A stretch of 8,408 nt of DNA from Oscillospiraceae bacterium. Lineage in GTDB: Bacteria > Bacillota > Clostridia > Oscillospirales > Acutalibacteraceae. Position numbers and translations under genes: made by a program. The notes under the pieces are model-generated. The model saw only the letters and a list, made by a program, of their open reading frames with translations, searched no databases and had not been told where the DNA came from. This document shows, in pieces, positions 4,662 to 8,408 of this stretch (its first letter is position 1; every line of letters begins with the position of its first letter). Location: NCBI GenBank assembly GCA_022508705.1, contig JAFLUO010000081.1:1-8408 (forward strand). Reading direction: 5' to 3'.

Positions 4662-5540
4662 TTATGTGTAAGAATTCTGTTTAATCGAAACAGATTTTGC
4701 ATATGTGAAAATCTCGTTTTCATACTTGCTGTACTGATCGTCCCTAACGGCAAACTGAACAAGATAAAATCCGTCATCTGCTTTGTATGTAAAAGCAGTA
4801 CAGTGTAACTTGTAGCCCTGATCTGAATCTCCTGTATATTCATAATAGGTTAAACCGTCTTTTTGCTGAGTTTTAGCGCTTTGACCGTTTGCTTTAATAA
4901 CAGCATCACAATACTCGGTAACGGTCATATCCTCAGTTATTGCGTAACCGTCAAATTTTTCTTTTATGACAAAAACGGCCATATCATTTGTATCGTAAAC
5001 TGCTTCAAAGCCGCTATAGCCATATACTTCATCAACAAACCCTTCGTTAAGAGTGATTGACATATTACCTTTGGTAAATACCTTTTCCTCAGGTGTCTCC
5101 ATCATCGGTAAAAATGCAGCGGCAAAACCAATTGCAAAGAAGATGATGAAAACAATCAGTCCAACTAAAATACCTCTTCTGTTTGCTTTCTTTCTGTGGT
5201 ATTTCATTTCTTCGGTAGGAATACCGTCAAAACGGAAAGCATTGCCGTTCAGCGGATTGTACTTGCAAGAGCCTGAAATGAAAATGTTTTCTGTTCCTTC
5301 GGGAACCTCATAAAAATCAGAACAGTAGTTTTTACTGAACTTGTCGGCGATAACGTAAATGCGAAGCTTTTCATCACCTATCATAAATGTTTGCTGTTCG
5401 CCGTTTTTAATCGTTCCGATTTTTCTGCACGGAACACCGTGGATTTTGATTTCGTTTGAGGTATGATCTTCTATATAAATCTTAAGCCTCATAAGACAGC
5501 CAATAAAGCTTTTATTGCGCTGAATTGTTAAATATCTCAT
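4662..5540 (-). CDS. Unrecognised single-span membrane protein
   Basis: A 292-residue protein that I cannot assign to a named family. Residues 1-115 look soluble and mixed beta, starting MRYLTIQRNKSFIG, with a Lys/Arg-rich stretch just before the membrane (KYHRKKANRRG, 114-123). One strong membrane segment follows (about 124-145, GILVGLIVFIIFFAIGFAAA). The positive charges on its N-terminal side predict that the first domain is cytoplasmic and residues 146-292 face outside. The outer domain has no Cys-Cys pairs, lipobox or catalytic motif that I can see. I take the ATG at 5540, which has AAGGAG 8 bases upstream; an in-frame GTG at 5549 overlaps that site. The gene has its own promoter and is divergent from the other unknown membrane gene at 5797. 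A sensor or membrane-anchored stress protein is conceivable, but nothing shows it. Confidence 0.8.
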   Translation of the reverse strand: MRYLTIQRNKSFIGCLMRLKIYIEDHTSNEIKIHGVPCRKIGTIKNGEQQTFMIGDEKLRIYVIADKFSKNYCSDFYEVPEGTENIFISGSCKYNPLNGNAFRFDGIPTEEMKYHRKKANRRGILVGLIVFIIFFAIGFAAAFLPMMETPEEKVFTKGNMSITLNEGFVDEVYGYSGFEAVYDTNDMAVFVIKEKFDGYAITEDMTVTEYCDAVIKANGQSAKTQQKDGLTYYEYTGDSDQGYKLHCTAFTYKADDGFYLVQFAVRDDQYSKYENEIFTYAKSVSIKQNSYT

Positions 5541-5589
5541 AAAACACACTCCTTAAAATTTATCAAAATCATAGATTATGACAGTTATT

Positions 5590-5618
5590 ATAATAGCACT
5601 AATAAATTTAAAATGCAA
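5590..5618 (-). promoter_or_regulatory. Promoter of the 4662-5540 gene
   Basis: On the minus strand TTGCAT (5618-5613), a 17-base spacer and TATTAT (5595-5590). Initiation near 5583 gives a leader of about 40 bases with AAGGAG close to its end. Confidence 0.65.
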
Positions 5619-5671
5619 TATATGCTTTAATTTTTGTTTGCTTTAACAGACGGAATAAAGCGATTTTTTTG

Positions 5672-5700
5672 TTGCACGGATAAAAAAACTGTGATACAAT
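5672..5700 (+). promoter_or_regulatory. Promoter of the 5797-6738 gene
   Basis: TTGCAC (5672-5677), a 17-base spacer and TACAAT (5695-5700), the latter preceded by TG (TGATACAAT). Initiation near 5707 coincides with the first base of the folded leader, so the whole leader would be transcribed. Confidence 0.75.
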
Positions 5701-5706
5701 ATTTAT

Positions 5707-5788
5707 CAGTGTTTCGGCGGTATTTTACAAATTTCTTGCGGCAAAAGCTGTTAAGAAATCTGTTCGCCGTTACTGAAAAATCAGGAGG
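5707..5788 (+). promoter_or_regulatory. Folded 5' leader of the 5797-6738 gene
   Basis: Nested complementary segments form one long hairpin: CAGT (5707-5710) with ACTG (5772-5775), CGGCG (5715-5719) with CGCCG (5765-5769), ATTTCTT (5731-5737) with AAGAAAT (5753-5759), and the tip GCGGC (5738-5742) with GCTGT (5747-5751), using two G-U pairs around AAAA. The AGGAGG site (5783-5788) lies just outside, 8 bases before the ATG. It could stabilise the message or regulate it; no known riboswitch signature was recognised. Confidence 0.5.
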
Positions 5789-5796
5789 ATGAAAAA

Positions 5797-6738
5797 ATGT
5801 TAAGCAAAAAACTGTGCAGTCAGCTTCTTGACGGCAACATGACAGATCACAATAAGTACATATCGGGTACTTGCAGAGGCTTTTATGTGACAATCAATAC
5901 CACCCCGAACGGCATGTTCAGCTTCCAGATAAGCGCCCATTCGGACAATGACCCTGAAAATGCGGCTCTGCGTCAATTTATAGAGTCCCGTAAGAATGTA
6001 ACTGAGCAAATTCAATCTTTCACAGTTTACCATAACTCTGTTACTATCGTTTCAACCCGTACTTTCCTTGGCAAAAAGATTCCGGAGCATCTGAATTCGG
6101 CTATTATGCCGATTATCGACTACCTTGCAATTAACGGTTATGCCACAGGCTGTATGCAGTGCGGAACGCAAAACGCTCAGATTGATTGCTACGATATTAA
6201 CGGTGCGCACCATTATCTTTGCAGTGACTGCGTAGGCAAGGTTGAGGGTGCCCTGCTGGACAGAAAGCAGGGGATTCTTGCACAGAAGAGTAAATTTATC
6301 CCCGGTCTTGTTGGTGCGTTTTTGGGTTCTATGATAGGATGTGTAGCATATTTCATTATAGGGCAGTTGGGTTACGTCGCAGCTATTGCAGGTCTTATCA
6401 CAGCCGTATGCGCATTTAAGGGCTTTGAAATGCTCGGCGGTGTGGTTGATAAAAAGGGTGTTATCGCTTGCGTCATCGCGATAATTTTTGCTGTTTACCT
6501 TGGCAATCAATTGGTATGGGCATATGATGCATACTCCGGACTTAAGGAATACGGCTGGAGCTTCTTTGACTGCTTCCGCTCCATTAAGGAGATTATTACA
6601 AAGCTTGAACTTACCAGTTCATATTACGGTGAATTAGTAATGGCGTATGTTATGACTGTTCTCGGCAGTTTCAGAAGCGTTGTAAATGCCTTTAAAGCAA
6701 GCACCGGCAGCTATAAAGTTAAGAAGATGAAAGACTAA
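5797..6738 (+). CDS. Unrecognised membrane protein with CxxC...CxxC motif
   Basis: A 313-residue protein of no family that I recognise. Residues 1-115 appear soluble and mixed alpha/beta. A likely metal-binding module follows: Cys119-x2-Cys122 and Cys142-x2-Cys145 (CMQC...CSDC), spaced like a zinc ribbon, with extra Cys131 and His138/His139 between them. Three hydrophobic segments follow (about 168-188, 191-210, 221-242), then an amphipathic region, a fourth weaker segment (about 279-293) and a basic C-terminus (KVKKMKD). AGGAGG lies 8 bases before the ATG, an excellent ribosome binding site. The gene is divergent from another unknown membrane gene and ends at its own terminator. The layout (soluble domain, metal knuckle, membrane bundle) is the only functional hint. 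Confidence 0.8.
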   Translation: MLSKKLCSQLLDGNMTDHNKYISGTCRGFYVTINTTPNGMFSFQISAHSDNDPENAALRQFIESRKNVTEQIQSFTVYHNSVTIVSTRTFLGKKIPEHLNSAIMPIIDYLAINGYATGCMQCGTQNAQIDCYDINGAHHYLCSDCVGKVEGALLDRKQGILAQKSKFIPGLVGAFLGSMIGCVAYFIIGQLGYVAAIAGLITAVCAFKGFEMLGGVVDKKGVIACVIAIIFAVYLGNQLVWAYDAYSGLKEYGWSFFDCFRSIKEIITKLELTSSYYGELVMAYVMTVLGSFRSVVNAFKASTGSYKVKKMKD

Positions 6739-6774
6739 TTGCTTTCAAAATGAAAAGTTTATCCTAAAATATAG

Positions 6775-6811
6775 AAAAGGCTTGGAAAAATAAATATTCC
6801 GAGCCTTTTTC
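6775..6811. terminator. Bidirectional terminator between convergent genes
   Basis: AAAAGGCTTGGAA (6775-6787) pairs with TTCCGAGCCTTTT (6797-6809), with one G-U pair on the + strand and a 9-base loop, running into TTTTTCTTT. It ends the 5797 gene. The flanking A residues give a T-rich tail on the other strand, so it may also serve the convergent acetyltransferase, though with a C-A mismatch there. Confidence 0.85.
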
Positions 6812-6829
6812 TTTATGTTTCCAAATTTA

Positions 6830-7426
6830 CTATTTTATCTTGTAAGTAGGATATGTTGTTTTATCTTCTTCCGTAATTTCTCTTAATACTTTGCACGGAA
6901 CGCCGACAGCTACTACGCCAGCGGGGATTGATTTTTTTACGACACTTCCTGCGCCGATTACCGTGTTATCCCCGATTTCTACTCCTGCAAGAACGGTTGA
7001 GCCTGCGCCGATCCAAACATTGTTGCCAATAGTGATAGGCTTTGCGATTTCAACACCTGCCTTGCGCATTTCAGGGTCAATAGCGTGTTCCGCCGTGGTA
7101 AAGCAACAGTTCGGAGCAATAAACACATTGTCGCCAAAGGTTACCTTTACACCGTCCTGAATAATCAGATTGTGATTAGAGTAAAAATAATCGCCGACCG
7201 TAATATTGTAACCGTAATCGCACCAAAAGGGCGGTGTAATTACAGTATCTTTACCCATTTTCCCAAGAAGTTCCTTTAGGATTGCCTGTTGAGCCTCATA
7301 GTCATTGGGGCAGAGCTGATTATATCTGTAACACTTTTCTTTTGCTTTCTTTATTTCCGCTTCGTAAGCAGGGTTATAACAACCTTGAAAGAAACAGTTT
7401 TGAGGTACTTCCGGTTTTTTGTTCAT
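6830..7426 (-). CDS. Maltose/galactoside-type sugar O-acetyltransferase (hexapeptide repeat)
   Basis: A 198-residue member of the Maa/LacA/NodL family, which moves acetyl from acetyl-CoA to a sugar hydroxyl; these are cytoplasmic trimers with a left-handed beta helix. The N-terminal helical part (about 18-60, with CYRYNQLCPND) matches the Mac domain. PPFWCDYGYNITVGDYFYSNHNLIIQD begins the helix. TTAEHAIDP places the expected catalytic His at residue 114. Hexapeptide turns follow (ITIGNNVWIGAGSTVLAGV, then IGDNTVIGAGSVVKKSIP) and end in VGVPCKVLR. Length and motifs are complete. The ATG at 7426 has GGAGGAG 7 bases upstream. The true sugar is unknown: no lac or maltose genes are nearby. It has its own promoter and is separated by a terminator from the AraC-type gene upstream. 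Confidence 0.92.
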   Translation of the reverse strand: MNKKPEVPQNCFFQGCYNPAYEAEIKKAKEKCYRYNQLCPNDYEAQQAILKELLGKMGKDTVITPPFWCDYGYNITVGDYFYSNHNLIIQDGVKVTFGDNVFIAPNCCFTTAEHAIDPEMRKAGVEIAKPITIGNNVWIGAGSTVLAGVEIGDNTVIGAGSVVKKSIPAGVVAVGVPCKVLREITEEDKTTYPTYKIK

Positions 7427-7455
7427 AAATTCACTCCTCCCATCTTTTCAATTTA

Positions 7456-7484
7456 ATTGTATCATAAGATATTTAGTTTTCCAA
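7456..7484 (-). promoter_or_regulatory. Promoter of the acetyltransferase gene
   Basis: On the minus strand TTGGAA (7484-7479), a 17-base spacer and TACAAT (7461-7456), again with TG just before the -10 box. Initiation near 7449 gives a leader of about 23 bases. I see no clear inverted or direct repeat that would mark an operator for the neighbouring AraC-type regulator. Confidence 0.7.
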
Positions 7485-7520
7485 TAATGTTTGAAATAAA
7501 AATGTTAGGATTTTTCGTTA

Positions 7521-7554
7521 TATAAAAATATCCCGAGCATTTTCATGCCCGAGA
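7521..7554 (-). terminator. Terminator of the AraC/GyrI gene
   Basis: On the minus strand TCTCGGGCAT (7554-7545) pairs with ATGCTCGGGA (7540-7531) through 10 pairs, two of them G-U, closed by a GAAA tetraloop. It runs into TATTTTTATA. The G-U pairs and the tetraloop only work on this strand, which fixes its direction. It begins 18 bases after the gene's stop codon. Confidence 0.85.
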
Positions 7555-7572
7555 ATTTTTTAGCATGTATGA

Positions 7573-8406
7573 CTAATTAACTTTAATTACGGGAATCCAG
7601 ATTTCACTGCGATAATCCGGATCACTCATATTACCTTCACTGTAAGCCTCAATATCCATTTCATATGTCGGCTGATAGCTTGATGTCGGGAAGAATTCCG
7701 ACACAATTTTATGCCACAGATTTTGAATAGCATCGGGCATTGCGCCTTTGCACTCAAATACTGCCCATGTTCTTGCAGGAATCGTGTTTCTGCGAAAGCC
7801 ATCAGGTACGGCTGTGTCTTTACTGCATGCTACAGCAATAGAGTAATCAAATGTCTTTGCATTCTCCGGAAGATTGCCGTAGCAAACACCAAAGATAAAT
7901 GTTTTGTCGGCTGTGACATCCAGCAGCGTTTTGACCGTACCATCATTGTGAGATCTTGTCCAAAAATCGGGAATGCTCTTTGCGTTTGCCTCATTCTCAA
8001 TGCTGTGCGACTCTACTTTTTCGATGATATCAAAGGATTCTTTTTTAATTATCTTGTAGTTCATTACACTACCTCCGCTTAATGTGATTTTCACGGAAAT
8101 TCGGGAAAAGGATTTTAGTTTAGAGCCATTTTTCTTTGCTTCTGAGGGTGTAATCCCATGAAATTTTGAAAAGGCTCTTGTAAAGCTCTCGGGGCTATCA
8201 TAACCGTATTTCATTGCGACATCAATTATTTTGTCATTGGAAGCACAAAGCTCATTGCCGGCGAGTGTGAGCCTTCTGTTCCGTATATAATCTCCGAGCG
8301 AGATTCCGCACAAAATACCAAAGATTCTTTGAAAGTAGAAATTTGAGCAGGCTGCTTCTTTAGCAACTTCATCATAGTCAATATCTTCAGTTAAATGCTC
8401 CTCAAC
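7573..8406 (-). CDS. AraC-family regulator with GyrI-like effector domain (5' truncated)
   Basis: The open frame runs off the right edge; 277 residues are visible and probably only about 10-20 N-terminal ones are missing. The visible protein begins VEEHLTEDIDYDEVAKEAAC, followed by the first helix-turn-helix (NFYFQRIFGILCGISLGDYI) and the second, with the AraC signature DVAMKYGYDSPESFTRAFSKFHGITPSEA at about residues 62-90. From about residue 116 (MNYKIIKKESFDIIE) to the end is a GyrI/AraC-type effector-binding domain, as in Rob- or BmrR-like multidrug and stress regulators. It ends with DYRSEIWIPVI, typical of that fold. The TTG at 8313 is not a real start, because it lies inside the first helix-turn-helix. 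It likely activates genes in response to a small hydrophobic ligand; the targets are not visible here. Confidence 0.9.
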   Translation of the reverse strand, partial: VEEHLTEDIDYDEVAKEAACSNFYFQRIFGILCGISLGDYIRNRRLTLAGNELCASNDKIIDVAMKYGYDSPESFTRAFSKFHGITPSEAKKNGSKLKSFSRISVKITLSGGSVMNYKIIKKESFDIIEKVESHSIENEANAKSIPDFWTRSHNDGTVKTLLDVTADKTFIFGVCYGNLPENAKTFDYSIAVACSKDTAVPDGFRRNTIPARTWAVFECKGAMPDAIQNLWHKIVSEFFPTSSYQPTYEMDIEAYSEGNMSDPDYRSEIWIPVIKVN

Positions 8407-8408
8407 AT

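Noticed and set aside
5541..5549. GTG at 5549 as the start of the 4662-5540 gene
   Set aside because: That GTG overlaps AAGGAG, so the ATG at 5540, with 8 bases of spacing, is the better start.
6052..6510. Open frame of 152 codons on the - strand, inside the 5797-6738 gene
   Set aside because: It is antisense to a gene with a strong promoter, AGGAGG site and terminator; no independent signals support it.
1..8408. Mobile element, phage, CRISPR array or toxin-antitoxin system
   Set aside because: No transposase, integrase, regularly spaced direct repeats or paired small overlapping genes were seen; all large frames are chromosomal household or unknown membrane genes.

Overview
This window is ordinary chromosomal DNA from a low-to-moderate GC Gram-positive anaerobe, most likely a gut Clostridia member (Ruminococcaceae/Oscillospiraceae-like). 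The evidence is a clostridial-type pyruvate phosphate dikinase, an ECF vitamin transporter subunit beside a type III pantothenate kinase, an MscL with a C-terminal zinc ribbon, strong AGGAGG-type ribosome binding sites, and TTGNNN-17-TANNNT promoters before most genes. The lineage is inferred from gene content only. I see no transposase, integrase, CRISPR array, rRNA or tRNA.

Layout, left to right. The 3' end of ppdK (+, 3-224) converges on a fruK-type sugar-phosphate kinase (-, 325-1233) across a perfect-stem bidirectional terminator. Next, reading leftward, is a two-gene vitamin unit: coaX (-, 2130-2894) followed by an ECF transporter S component, probably for pantothenate (-, 1364-1951). 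These two are separated by 178 bases of strongly foldable sequence that could be a regulatory leader, and the unit ends in a 28-bp perfect palindrome acting as a terminator. A PflX-like radical SAM protein (+, 3008-3883, TTG start) is transcribed divergently from coaX and is followed by mscL (+, 3949-4425).

Downstream of mscL is a gene-free block (4437-4661). It holds the mscL terminator, a long imperfect hairpin, a three-armed cloverleaf-like element whose closing stem uses G-U pairs, and a large bidirectional terminator hairpin. Two unrecognised membrane proteins follow, divergently transcribed: one with a single membrane span (-, 4662-5540), and one with a CxxC...CxxC motif plus several spans (+, 5797-6738), which has a folded 5' leader. 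The right end has a hexapeptide-repeat sugar O-acetyltransferase (-, 6830-7426) and a 5'-truncated AraC-type regulator with a GyrI-like effector-binding domain (-, 7573 to the window edge).

The genes do not form one pathway. Only coaX and the S component make a convincing functional pair: vitamin B5 uptake and its first phosphorylation towards coenzyme A. Most other genes look monocistronic, each with its own promoter and terminator. The most interesting unexplained material is RNA-like: the coaX/transporter intergenic leader, the cloverleaf element at 4531-4606, and the leader of the 5797 gene.
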